Of a DNA stretch of 64,000 nucleotides, positions 31,849 to 43,971 are shown piece by piece. The position numbers were made by a program, and so were the translations under genes. The notes beneath the pieces were generated by a model. It saw only the letters and a list, made by a program, of their open reading frames with translations, was not told the DNA's origin and ran no database searches. The DNA comes from Microdochium bolleyi (lineage: Eukaryota > Ascomycota > Sordariomycetes > Xylariales > Microdochiaceae): assembly GCA_001566295.1 (NCBI GenBank), contig KQ964251.1, positions 687,838 to 751,837 of the forward strand, read 5' to 3'. Each line of letters opens with the position of its first letter. The first letter of the stretch is position 1.

Positions 31849-34377
31849 AAGAGAGAGGAGGGATGCGGCGCTGTCCCGTGTTCCGGTCCTCTCTCCCAGG
31901 TAGCGGAGGGGATGGGAGCCTAGGACCGACTCTCACGGCTCCGGGAAGAGCTCGCCGCGAATCTCTACACGGGGCCGAGGACACGATGTATTCTTTTCTT
32001 GATAGGGAATATATCGTGATGGACAGGATAAAGCTGCGACGGAATGCCCCCGAGCTCTTTCGGACCTGGGACGCGCGGCTGGATTGGATGTGATGGGGCA
32101 CGCGCGAAGCGTCGAGCACAGTAACGGAAAAATCGAGCGAAGGCAGTTGGGACATGTCTCTATCACCGTCCTTCGGATCAACTTGCCTTGGAGCCGCCTG
32201 TATGCTCTTTCGGAGACCACCCCCACCACGAGACTGAACGTTGCGACATACCGCAAAGCTGTTGGGTTTGAGCATACAGATCTTGATACACCCAGACTCG
32301 AGACTGCAGCGCCTTCAGCGCATGTCTTTTCGAGACATTTTTGTATGAGTAGTGTATCATATATGTATTATTATCATTGCGTGTCTGAGCTGGAAGGCAT
32401 AAGCGGTGCTTTGTCCTTGGGACATGAAGCTCAAAGGCGCCGAGGAGATCCAAAAAATTATTTCACGCTCCTCGTGATGTTTTATTGCCAGTCTCTGGCG
32501 GACCTATCCCTTGGTCTTGGAGGAAGTATTGAAGCTCTTAGATATCGCTGTTGCCTTGTGTTTCACGGGCGTGCGTCAATGAACCTCCTACCTGCTTTTG
32601 TCACAGCTCGGTGCATGTGGCAGACAACACAAGGCGCCCGGTCCCAGAGTTGTGGGAACCGGATTCCATAAGGTAGCCGAGAACATGGACCACATCAAAG
32701 AGTCCTGGTCGGTCTCACCACAAGAAAGTCTGCACTGCACGCTTCTTGCTGGTGACATGCTCACGGCATCCAGACTGGCCAATGACTGCACCACATTCCC
32801 CGGTCGCCAGTATCTGGTTAGACGGATTCCCACGGGATGCAGTTCGGGAATGGTCTTTGTTGTTTCCTCGCGCCTGGGAGCCACATCGTCATCGCGATGT
32901 TTGGAGTGCGCTGTTATGGAGCCAGGGTCTATTTGGTTGCTTGGGGAACTTGCACAATGCGGATAGTCATGCGGGAGGCTTGATTGGCAGGAGCAGGGAA
33001 GGAGCGATGCAACAGCCTGGTGCCGCTGGCAATCTGAGTGGCTGCCGATCCATGCCGCCGCCGCCACCGCCGGGCGTCGCTGCGGGAACAGAAGCAATGG
33101 ATCGCCTTTAGGAAAAGGAGACACCGTCTCGTCTCCGTGGTACCGACTCCTTCGGAGACCTGCTCCGTCCTCGGCAATCATGTTGATATTGCATCATCAA
33201 AATACGGTGCCTGGTCCCTTGCATGTTGTCCACAACACGGGCGCAGGATAGGACGCGGTCCCTGCAGAAGGCCTGCACTCCTGGACTCAAAGACGGGCCC
33301 TGAGCTGCCCAACTCCACCCGGCCACGGCGACCCCTTCCAAGGGTGGCTTGGGCGACTCGACTCGAACCTGACGGGGCCCCGTCTGCCCCTGAAGCCGTA
33401 CTCCGTACTGGACCAGACTTGACGCTGCAATTGGTGCCACTCGTGCGTGATTGTGTTGTTGACTGCGCACGCTCCAATGCCATCCATGGCCTACCTGCCT
33501 CTGATATTGGAGAACCACATGCTTCCTAAGTGTCGTTATGACGATTCAGTGGCAGCCCTGATCCGGTGTCTCGCACTGCCCAACCGAGCATGTTTGCATG
33601 CGTCGACTCACTTTGGGCACATGCTCGGAGCATGATGATTGATCGCTGCATCTGGCACGAGCTGGTTCTTGGTTTCCATTGCATCTTGCCGACCTCCATG
33701 TACTGTGCCTGTGCTCGACATTCTCCGTATCCTGTGCACGTCTCATGATCCTGCCTGCCTGGGCCTCGTGTCGTCTCCGTAGTGTGCAATCGCCGGCCCG
33801 TCCCCGTACAGTTAGTCGAGCGCTGGTTTACCTCAACCTCGAGGGGCCAGGCCAGGGTCAGGACGGCCCAGCTTGAAAAAAAGTGCCGCTACCGCAAACA
33901 TTGGATTGGCCTCTGCGGGCACACACACCACATGCACTGAACACCGCTCCAGCAACGGACCCCTTGCGAGCCGACCCCCTTCAACCCTCGACCGCAACCT
34001 CGACATTGCCCTCGACATCTGCAGCCACGACACGGCCTCGTCGTCGCCTCACCCGCATCGCCAACGCACCCAGCCTTCCTGTCGCGCTCCGGCATGTGGT
34101 AGCTTCACCCTCGCCCTCAGCTCCCTCGCCGGACTGAGCGATCCTCATATCGGCCGTCTGATCGATCTTGACTTGCTCCTCCCCACGCGGAGAGCCGCGC
34201 TCCACCACGCAGCCGTCCTTTTCTGCTTGTCTCGCTGGCGTCACTCCTGAGCGTGAGGCCGCAGGCACGCTGATGCGACAGGAGCTGCAGCAAGGACACA
34301 TGCGATAGCAGCAGCGCGAGACACTGCCCGGCTCCTCACTTTCCCAACCTCAATCGTTGGCCGTCGGCTCTGCCTCT
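31849..34377. other. Long intergenic region upstream of the Pom1-type kinase gene
   Basis: Over 2.5 kb without a recognisable gene. Short ORFs are scattered on both strands with no domain. A GCCGCCGCC run lies near 33055. From about 33880 the plus strand is C-rich and leader-like. It probably contains a long kinase promoter and 5'UTR; an unrecognised non-coding RNA cannot be excluded. Confidence 0.45.
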
Positions 34378-37300
34378 ATGGTCAGAGAGGTCAACATCCC
34401 TGCTGGGCCCCGACCAGCTACACAGTCACGCCCGTCTGTGCGAATGTGAGTCGCCTCTGCTCCTACTCCACACTCCGTGTTGTCCGAGCATTCATGCTCC
34501 TGTCACATCCCAGAGCTCTGGGCTTCCTGCTGCGTGTGCGTGCCGACACAAGCTGACCCATTCTTCGAGACTTGCAGAACCCAGGAGCAGCCCGTCGATG
34601 GGCACCCTGCCACTCGTTCCGAATCTCACAACGACCAAATGCTCCATGCATCATCATCCAACAACCACTCCCTCTTCTCCTTTGGACGGAATGGGGCCAC
34701 TGCTCCGCCCAGCAACCAGCCGAGCCACCAGCAGTCTTTCGACTTCCTGCCCTCTGTGAGCTTCGATGATCTACAGAGCAGCCTCGAATCCGCCTCGACC
34801 GACTTCAGGCTGACACAGTTCCCCTCGCCCACCGGCCACGGAAGCATCCTCGCCGACGATCGGCCACCCGGTTCCGCGATGACCTCCCAACATTCCACTG
34901 TCTCGCACACTGGCCCTACCAACCGCATCGCCATCCATCAGAAGCCCATACAAGATCCGCCCACGCGTCCAGGGCGTTCCGGCTCCATCTTGAGGCGGCC
35001 GAGCATGTCGAGCCGGCAGGTCAGTGTCGGCTCCAATATTTCCGGGTCATCCTCGCTGGGCAATATGGATCCGCCTATTATCCCAGCCTCCTCCATGCGA
35101 GCGAGACGCCAGAGCCATTACCCGCCGGTCTCGAGCTCCAACACCGTCAAGCCTCCGAGAAAGTCGATGGGGCCGGGCGTCCTCGAGACCGAGTACAGAA
35201 TGGCACAGAAACGGCGTCCCAGCTTGATCTCCAACGCTTCCGACGCGGACAGCTCGCGTGTCTCTCTTGACAGCTACACCACTTCGAACGGGGAGCACTC
35301 CAGGACGCTGTCCTCGTCGAGGACAGCAAAGGCTCGATCGGTGCAGCCGCCCGCACGACTGACGACGGCGAACTTCGCAGAGCCCACGGCAACAAGCATC
35401 AACAAGTCTCTCACGCCTACTGGGAACCGCACATCGGCTGCCTTTCCTAGGTCGCCACGAACGAGCACGAAAGTTAGCACGCCAGCATCCGGGCGCAGGG
35501 CTTCGGTCATGCCCTCTGCGCATAGCAGCCATGCTACGGGGCTCGGCGCGAGAACAATCTCGCCAACGGAAGTCAAGAGGATGAAGAGGATATCCCAGCA
35601 TCCAATACAGAGTATTGCACAAGTCGCCAGTGTTCCGCCGCAACCCGTCGCCGAGCTCCGTCAATCCTCACGATCACCTTCCTTGATTCCGAGGAAGTCC
35701 TCAACACCATCCAGTTCGCGGACAACCCCAGAGGTCAGCAATCGCAAGTCGTTCAGTTCTGGCTTATCTATGGGCTCGGCGGCGAGCGTGACGACGCAGA
35801 GGACCTCCACAGGCTCTGTGAACCGCGGGCTTGCGCCGTCTGGCTCGGCATCGCGCCTTCCCGCCCCCAAGAGTCTCGTGTCTCACCCTCATCCGCAGAC
35901 GACTGCTGAAGTCGATGAGGATGTGCCCCCAGTGCCAGCAATTCCTAAGGCTTACGAGTCGCCGAAGGCGTCTCCCGGCGAAGGTTCTTTTGGCACTGAT
36001 ACTCGAAAGTCAGGCTTCCCGTTTGACTCGAGCAGTACACACAGCAACTCCACCAGAACGACACCGAACCCACCTGCAATCGAGACTACGGCAACTTTGA
36101 AGCCGTCCGCGGCAGCGACGGCACGGAAGATCAGCGCACAAGGTCGTCCCTCGAAGAATACCACCACGACGGGCACCCCATCTGATCATGATGAGAAGCC
36201 CAGCACACCTCAATCGAGAAAGAGTCTACAGCCCCTGAGCCTGCCTCCGCTCACTCTTGGCCCTCTGAGCACCCCGACTGCGGCCAAGATAGCAGCACTG
36301 CACGAGCAGGACAGCCAGGCTGGACGGCCGCGGTCGCCAACTCTTCGTGCTGTACCTAAGACGCCTACGACCCCGATGACAGCGTCCAAGAGCTCGTTCT
36401 TCTCGAGTCGTCGCATGGACATTAACGCAGGATCCGAAGAGCCGCGGAGCAGTTCGGTACTCGGTAGGAACCATCTCGACACCCCCAGTGGGGAGGACAC
36501 AACCAGCTACTACGACTCTCTTGACGACAAAGACTCGATCAGGAAGGTGACGGTGTCTCCATTCCTCTCGTCTTCTGTCCCCAAGGGTAACGGAGAAACG
36601 TTTGCAACCCACATGCAGAGGAGAGACTTTACGGACACGGGCAACCAGACGATAGCCATCGACACTACGTCTGCAGGCCTGCGCCCGCAGCAGAAGCCTA
36701 CAGGCCCGCGCGAACTCAAGCCGCCGCCAAAGACTGAGGAGGGGCCAGTTCAGCCCACAAAGACACCGGACGAACCCCCGACACCGTCTTCGATGAGCTC
36801 ACTGCGAAGGAAACTCAGTCTGTCGTGGAAGCGCAGCGCCTCGAAGAGCAGCATGCATGTGCCAGCAGGCTCCATCGACAAGACAGCCGCGCAAGGCATA
36901 CGCCAGGAGAGCATGCCGCCGCCCAGGATCCCAGTCTCGGCGACCATGAACCTCAGCAACATGAAGACCTCGAGTCCAAGCCACGCGAGCAAGACCTCGA
37001 TCAGCTACCTCGACTCGAAGCGCAGGAAGAGCTCTACCACCAGTCTGAGGAGCGCGCTATCTAAGGCTGACGGCACTTCTCAGGCGACCACTGAATCCGC
37101 GGTGTCGGGCTTGCGCTCGTCAAGCATGCAGCGTCTCCTACGACCTCGAGGTTCCGCGGCATCTGTCAAGCAACAACATCAACTGTACACTGCAAATGAA
37201 ATGGACAAGGATGACCATGTAGCGGAGGAGGAGATGAGGAAGCTCGCGCTCAGACGGAAAGAGACGGAACTGGCAGCCAGGACACTTGATGCGCTGCGGA

Positions 37301-38849
37301 AGCGTGCAACACCAAAGGAACGCGTCGGTCCGCAGGAAGCCATCAGGATTGCTATGCTCAACATCTACGAGCGAGGGGAGATCATCGACTATCCGGACAT
37401 CTTCTTCTGCGGTACGCAAAACGCCAGCAAGGTGCAGGGCGACCTGAACTCGAGCGTTCCCAACTTTGGCTATGACGACGAGCGGGGCGATTACACGATA
37501 GTCGTGGGCGACCACCTGTCGTTCCGCTACGAGGTCGTCGATATTCTCGGAAAGGGAAGTTTCGGGCAGGTCGTCCGGTGCATTGACCACAAGACGGGGG
37601 CACTTGTTGCAGTCAAGATTATCCGAAACAAGAAGCGCTTCCATCAGCAGGCACTCGTCGAGGTCGACATCCTGCAAAAGCTCCGCGAATGGGTGAGTTA
37701 TACTGACGATGTGCACAACAATCTTGCTTACTGACCATCTCGCAGGACCCCAAGAACCGCCACAGCATGGTCAACTTCACCCAGAGCTTCTACTTCCGCG
37801 GCCATCTTTGCATCTCGACCGAGCTGCTGGACATGAACCTCTACGAGTTCATCAAGGCCAACTCCTTCCGCGGCTTCTCGCTGCGGCTCATCCGCAGGTT
37901 TACCAAGCAGATGCTGAGCTCCTTGATTCTACTGCAGCAGAAGAAGGTCATCCACTGCGATCTCAAGCCAGAGAACATCCTCATCCGCCACCCCATGCAC
38001 ACCGAGATCAAGGTCATCGACTTCGGCTCCAGCTGTTTCGAGAGCGAGAAGGTCTACACTTACATCCAGTCACGGTTCTACCGGTCTCCCGAAGTCATTC
38101 TGGGCATGAACTATGGTCTCCCTATCGATATGTGGAGTCTGGGCTGTATTCTCGCCGAGCTGTTCACCGGCGTGCCCATCTTTCCCGGCGAGAACGAGCA
38201 AGAGCAGCTCGCGTGCATCATGGAGGTCTTTGGCCCACCAGAGAAACACCTCATCGAGAAGAGCACGAGGAAGAAGCTCTTCTTCGACTCTATGGGCAAG
38301 CCGCGCCTTACTGTCTCTTCCAAAGGCAGGAGGCGGCGGCCCTCGTCCAAGACCTTGCAGCAGGCTATCAAGTGCGAGGACGAGGCTTTCATTGATTTCC
38401 TAGGTCGCTGTCTTCGCTGGGATCCGGATCGTCGTCTGAAACCTGACGAGGCCATCCACCACGAGTTCGTCACCGGCCGCAAGACGTCTGTTCCTCCCCC
38501 TCGCGTCTCTGCCCGCGATGGATCCCCGATCAAGCGCCACAACACAATTTCTACTCCCCGCCCGCTGCCTGAGCCACCCGCCGCAGCCAAATCGAGCACC
38601 ATTCTGCGGCCACGGGATACGTCTGCCACCATCAGTCCCCACAAGCCCGTCTCTGGCGCTGCGCGGAGGACGTCTGCTGTCACCGGCGCGTTTGGAGGCT
38701 CCCTGACGAAGCGCACAAGCACTGGAACGGGTGCCATCGCACCGCCTGCTGCCGGCAGTGGACTGCCACGAGTGGCCGGGAGGACCGCGAGCGGCAAGCA
38801 GGATCTGGCCTCCGCAAGTGCGACCATAGCCATGAGCCGGCGAGCGTAG
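34378..38849 (+). CDS. pom1: DYRK-family protein kinase, Pom1 type
   Basis: This dual-specificity kinase is related to fission yeast Pom1, which controls cell polarity and mitotic entry. The model is exons 34378-34445, 34578-37692 and 37746-38849, giving 1428 aa. The first exon (MVREVNIPAGPRPATQSRPSV) is predicted from frame and a GTGAGT donor; the alternative start is ATG 34639. The first ~960 residues are Ser/Pro/Thr-rich and disordered. The DYRK-homology box (PQEAIRIAMLNIYERGEIIDY) precedes the kinase domain at about 1005-1302. That domain has GKGSFGQVV, the lysine in VAVKIIRNKKR, HCDLKPENIL, IDFGSSC, and the activation-loop YTYIQSRFYRSPEV with autophosphorylated Tyr expected. A basic, Ser-rich tail follows. 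The 53-nt intron 2 falls inside the kinase domain. Confidence 0.9.
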
Positions 38850-40145
38850 GGAACGTCAATGGCAAAGGCCTCTGCCACCTCCCGGCATGGGCGAGCTCAT
38901 CCTTCGAACCTTGGCAAGACACGTGATCAATGAGCGGGCGCCTTCATGTAAGGCAAGCGGAACCTAAAGAGTTGTATCTCAACGATGAGACGACTGAACA
39001 AAACATACACCTTTTTTTGTGCATACAGGCAACCATCCACGAAGCCACGGCCCGCACTTCTGTAGAAATAGTCAGGGCTCTCTGGCTGTCCTTTTTAATG
39101 AGCATAGCATCCTACCTCCCAAAGTCTAGATTCATGTCCCTCATATCTATAGATACCACACACAAACTCCAACACGACTGCCCCATTGCACCGTTGCCTA
39201 CGAGAGGACATGCAGGGGGCGATCATGATGATAGGCAATGCATGGGAGATGAGGAGTAACGACCAAGCATATACCAATATAGATCATGCGGACTTTTTCT
39301 TCTTGCATGCCATCTTGTGTACTTTTACAACTTGATTTCCGTGATACTTGGCGTTGAGGTCTGCACATGCATCGCAGCGCAAGTAGAGGGGGCAGCTTCA
39401 GGCTGTCTCCCCCTTTCAGAGGGATGGCCCTGTGTTCTGGATATATCGTCGACCGGGCTACGGATGGTGTGACGCACAATCACGCAGGCCACGATGACTG
39501 AATCCGTGAAGTATGTGAGGCTCAGGCACTCTCAAGGTATTAGGACTGCTAAAGAGTAGGCATTGTCATTGGATGCAAGGGGCTGTGTGCGTGTTAAATG
39601 TGCACAATGCTCGATACACTGCGTTCAAGGGAGGGCAGGTCGTGGTTGCGAGCCTTGCGACCTCTTTGGCCTTTGAAAATTGTTGAAACAGAGAACTCGA
39701 CTGAAGGAAGCTCTCGAGATTGCAGTATTGTCGAATGCAAAAATGTGAAGCCGGGGCGTTGCTCATATGCATTTCCGCCTACACAAAGCCAGCGTGGCAG
39801 ATGCAGGAGATGTGGCACGAGGTGAGATGCCCGATGAGATGCACGAGAGCCGTGTTCCGGACGAACCAGCACGTGAAAGACCATGGAAAACGTATCCAGC
39901 GACGGCCTAAGCAGGCTGCACTACATGTAATTGTCCTTTTCCTCGTGCTGGGTCCACTGCGCACATGCACCTGCTCCGCGTGAAGCCATCACCAACGTTA
40001 TTCTGCAGCCTATCCGCACATCAACACCACATCTTCAAAAACTTATAGCACCGCCACCACGCATTAGAAAAATCCCAAAATATGCTCAAAATGTAGCCCG
40101 GGGACTGGAGAGCACGATGACGGCAAAAAAAAATGCCAAAAATAA
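38850..40145. other. Intergenic, no gene seen
   Basis: This is the kinase 3' flank. No coding region is recognised. The end contains a run of nine A (40125-40133) flanked by GGC and TGCC, and five A at 40138-40142 that serve the tRNA as terminator on the minus strand. Confidence 0.5.
40138..40142 (-). terminator. Pol III terminator of tRNA-Trp
   Basis: Read on the minus strand this is TTTTT a few bases after the tRNA 3' end, followed by a T9 run at 40125-40133 as a likely backup. Confidence 0.7.
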
Positions 40146-40278
40146 TGACCCTGACCCGATTTGAACGGATAACCTTCTGATATTATTTCCTCGTGGAAAT
40201 CGCCCAAGATCACCGTTGATCGGTGATTTGATCCAAGATAAACTGGAGTCAGACGCGCTACCGTTGCGCCACAAGGCC
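40146..40278 (-). tRNA. tRNA-Trp (CCA) with a 61-nt intron
   Basis: The mature part is about 72 nt. The acceptor stem pairs GGCCTTG with CAGGGTC, including two G-U wobbles. The D arm is GCGC-AACGGTA-GCGC, the anticodon arm TCTGA-CTCCAGA-TCAGA, and the T arm ATCCG-TTCAAAT-CGGGT, with a B box matching GTTCRANTC. The anticodon is CCA. The intron at 40182-40242 lies directly after the base 3' of the anticodon, the canonical site. It contains a TTGG able to pair with the anticodon, and a hairpin (ATCACCG/CGGTGAT, 40209-40227). The 3' CCA is not encoded, as in eukaryotes. Confidence 0.93.
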
Positions 40279-41274
40279 TCTTATTGAGATGGAAGCTGAG
40301 AGTCTTATCTATCATTATACTTACTGCACTGGTGGTGTGGGACTACCTCGCCACGATGCGCCCCAACGTCCGCTGACTTGGATATCATATTCATGCAGGT
40401 GGGATTTGGTGGTGGAAATTTTCTTGTGATTATGAGATTGGCGTGATATTCATTTGCACGTGTGTATCCATCAGAAAGACTGGACCTGGCTGTCTTCACC
40501 TGTGCAATCTCCCATGGACTTATTGCCGCATGGTCGCCTACATAACACGCAAATCAAGAGTGCATGGTCCGGCAGATATCTTACCTCTTTCATGATTGAC
40601 TGCATACTTTCAAATGGTCGGATTATGATAGTGATGGCTGATCATCTTGTAAGTGCCTTCCGGGCATACGAGCAATTCCGAACCAGCACAATGTAGTGAT
40701 GAGCAGCTAGGGGCCAACAGGCTCGTTCCTGCCGTCTTCCAGTCGCCAACAAAGGCACACAGTGACGCCTGCCTCGCAATTCCCGTGATGCTGCAGTGTC
40801 GCCTGAGCTCATGTTTGCCCAACTCGTAATCATTGCCACCAGGAGGGTCTCCAACACGACGGCACTCACGAGAGCGCTCTTTTTTTGGAAGAATAATTTT
40901 CTTGAGCGACCTTCTCCTCTCGATGCCAGACAAGCCCATAGAACAGATCACAAACCACTGATCGCAGCACAACGTTTTGAACCGCGAGATCAAGCAGTCC
41001 GCCCTTGTGAGCTCACGCGCCTGCTATCACCGCCTCTGCCCACCCAGGTTATCGAGAACCGAGTACGCTGTCCCGTAAGATATATCCCACCTCTAAGCGT
41101 ATCAAGAAGTGTACCGAACAAACATACTTGCCCAGCATGAGAGATGATGGAGGCTGATAATCTCCAGAAAAGTTCCACAGCGCATTTTGCTCAAACATCC
41201 ACCCTGTTCCTGCCTCCGACATTCCACGCTGTCGTCCAAGAAGTTCCGGCATCAACACTCCACGCACACATAAG
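40279..41274. other. Intergenic, no gene seen
   Basis: This is upstream of the tRNA and of the unknown gene at 41275. No family-like ORF or RNA gene is recognised. Confidence 0.5.
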
Positions 41275-43218
41275 ATGACTGCACCAAAACCTCGGCCTGA
41301 GAGGCCTAAACGCCATCGTCGATCGACGAGTTCTTTGGATCCAGATGGACAGGACATCAGAGACAGGCAGGCAAGCGATAGCTCAGGGGGCATCGCTGAG
41401 GTTCTTCTGCCAACAAAGTCCACCCCGATTGAAGCGGGTTCAGCTCTCTCGAATCATGACTGGCGGGTGAATCGACGCCCACGAGGGGCGACGACCGGAT
41501 ACATACAGAGCCCCGTGAGCGCTTCACACCGGTCGTATAACGTAACTGGCATCCGAGGGACCCGAAACCTTCGCATAGACACCTCAGTGGCTGTGCAGCA
41601 GGCTACTGTGCAGTATAAGCTGTCTGAGCTCGGTCCCGACCAGATACAATCCGCCCCGGCAGGGACAGGAGAAATCGACAGTTCGAGAGTTGTCTCATCA
41701 GGGACAGATTCATCTTGGGATCTTGTTGCGAGCCCCGTAAATCACCAGTCCGAGGCCTCCACCAGCACGAGCGGTTCTCGTTCAGTTCTCCCAGCTGATG
41801 GCGTGAGGGTCCTCCGCGTTGGAGACTGTTCTGCTCTGAGGACCTCCAGCTCAGAGGACAATAGCTCCCAACCCTTCATCCTCAATGGCTCTGTAGACCT
41901 CCGGCGTGTCAGTAGCCAAGCAAGGGCGTTCAAGCCACGGCCATGGAGCAAGGAAGACCTGGTTTTCTTCGCACAAACCACCCCAAGCGCAACAACAGCC
42001 GGGGGCTCCGAAGCGCGCCCTCAACACCCTCGACAGCTGACCGATGCAATAGCACCCAAGACAGTATCGTGGGAATCCCCACCGCCACTAGATGGGGGTG
42101 ACGGGGGCACCTTTGACAGCGTCCACAGAGCAGTAGAGCAGGCACGATTTGCAGCACTGATAGAGAGACTCCAGAAATCAACACCAACGGCGCAAGATAC
42201 ATGCATAGACTCCATCGTGGAGATCAAACCCCCGTATGCTAAGACAGGCTCCACCAGTGATGGCTGTTACCGGCATTCAATACGACGTCCGAAATTGAAC
42301 CCCAACGCGCCGGAGTTCCATAACCCTTCTTTGCCCACACAGCCTCCAGCAGCCTCGATCCCCGTCCAGCCACTACACAACCTGACAGATCCTACATGGT
42401 ACTCTAGGCAGAATCTGAGTCTTCCGCCAGCGATTCCGAGTGCTCCCGTCGTGCCTCATGATGAGAATCATGTCTCGTAGCGAGAAGATCTGAAGACTAT
42501 CGAGTCATGTATGACACGAATTGCAGACAGCTTCAAGGCGTTGGCGAATAGCTGTACCGACTCGAAGCCGCATCGATTTGATGCGACTTACGACAAGCAA
42601 TCTCACGCATTCACAAACAAGCCGCCTCCAGGCAACCACTTTGGGGCGGACACTCGACCAGTTCCACAATCCATTTGTCCTCCGTGGATTGCACAGCCTC
42701 CGCAGAGACTGTACCAACCTGTGGTGCCCTATGATACGAGCTCCATGCTGGCCTCAAACTGGATAGGAAACTACACCATGCCGCAAAATACCTGGGCATC
42801 GACGATACTTCCCAGTCAGCCTAACAGACCAGTTCCATTCCACCCTTCCTTTCTACCTCAGACTGCAGCTCGGGCACAACAACAGCGACCGAGGACCGTG
42901 CAAATACCAATCCATACCCCGCCGCACGCATCATCGGATGCTGCTCACAATCCACCACAGAATGAATCGTCCACGGGACAGCCAACAAGAGAGCAGATAC
43001 TGCAGCTTTTCGGCCCAAAGCCTGTGCGTAAGCCACGCGGCCCTGTCCGCACAGGGGACCAGCAGCAGTATGAAGCATATTTAGAGTACAAGCGAGCAAG
43101 TGATCGAGAATACGCACAACAGTGCAAAGAGAGGCAGGCCAGACGTGCAACACGCTTTCAAAGGCAATCTGGCACCACAGCACAAGCTGACACCTTATTG
43201 ATCGATGCCAATGCCTGA
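41275..43218 (+). CDS. Unknown protein, one frame interrupted by a TAG
   Basis: I do not recognise this protein. The frame from ATG 41275 runs 401 codons to TAG at 42478-42480. The same frame continues without a gap (REDLKTIESCMTRIADSFKALA) to a TGA at 43216-43218, making 647 codons around a single internal stop. The N-part is basic, then Ser/Gly-rich, with KPRPWSKEDLVFFAQTTP in the middle. The C-part is Pro/Gln-rich and ends in a basic helical stretch (QQQYEAYLEYKRASDREYA, then QCKERQARRATRFQRQ) after FGPKPVRKPRGPVR. No domain is assigned. The TAG could be a nonsense mutation, a sequencing error or a readthrough site, or the second part may be a separate ORF from ATG 42511. No consensus in-frame intron that removes it was found. 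Confidence 0.55.
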
Positions 43219-43971
43219 ACGACACCTTTTCTGGAGGAAGAACACATACCGAATGCCTGGTGTCATGGAAAAGACGCTGTGACTCAGGCACACAGCAGCA
43301 TCGCAAACGTGGAACACTGAGTCAAGGGTAAGTATGTCGAAGCGTGCGGACCTACCTGTCTCAAACATCATTTCCAGCTTCGTCACGATAGGACCATAGA
43401 ATCATGTTATGCCTGGAGTAATACGGTGGCAAACAATTGTAATCTTAGCAGCGCGTTAGCCACAATTTTTACGTCGAAGTATTGAATGCTAAGCCTATCC
43501 TCTTCTTCTATTTTGACTTGCATCCATGTGTGACCTTGGCAAGGTGCATCACAATGACGAACACTGTGCGTTTATGACAATTCTGCACTGTGTCGCCAAC
43601 GTGGAGTTGAGGCTGCTCCCGGACTTCGCAGCAAGCTTCAACAATGGCTGTCCCCACCAACGCATGCCTTGGACGACGATTACCTGGCGCGTCACAACCG
43701 CATCTCGCCAAACAGGAGCTGGCTGCGCCCCGGAGTCACTCTGCACCGACATGAGGTGAAAACACCCAGGACAGTTGGCCTAAACAGCCGCCAGTTGTGC
43801 GTTTAATGTGGCTGCACAATTGCCCCAAGACACCGAATCCCATCACAAGACGGCAGATAGTCTGTCAAGCCGCCCGCGCTGGCTCTGCAGCAGATCGCAT
43901 CGCTCCGCCGACGAAGCCGGACTTAAGAACACAGGACTACTAAAAGTACGGCCCTCGACCACACCTACACG
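43219..43971. other. Intergenic, no gene seen
   Basis: The sequence is AT-richer after the unknown gene, then leads into the med1 5' region. Nothing else is recognised. Confidence 0.5.

Noticed and set aside
32084..32671. 195-aa plus-strand ORF
   Set aside because: No recognisable family, no codon preference, no splice partner; probably chance.
40086..40274. Short minus-strand ORF (MWRNGSAS...)
   Set aside because: It is a translation of the tRNA-Trp gene and its intron.
42399..42530. Introns that might remove the TAG at 42478
   Set aside because: The candidates have weak donors (GTGCCT, GTGCTC, GTACTC), are too short, or break the shared frame; none is convincing, so the stop was left in place.
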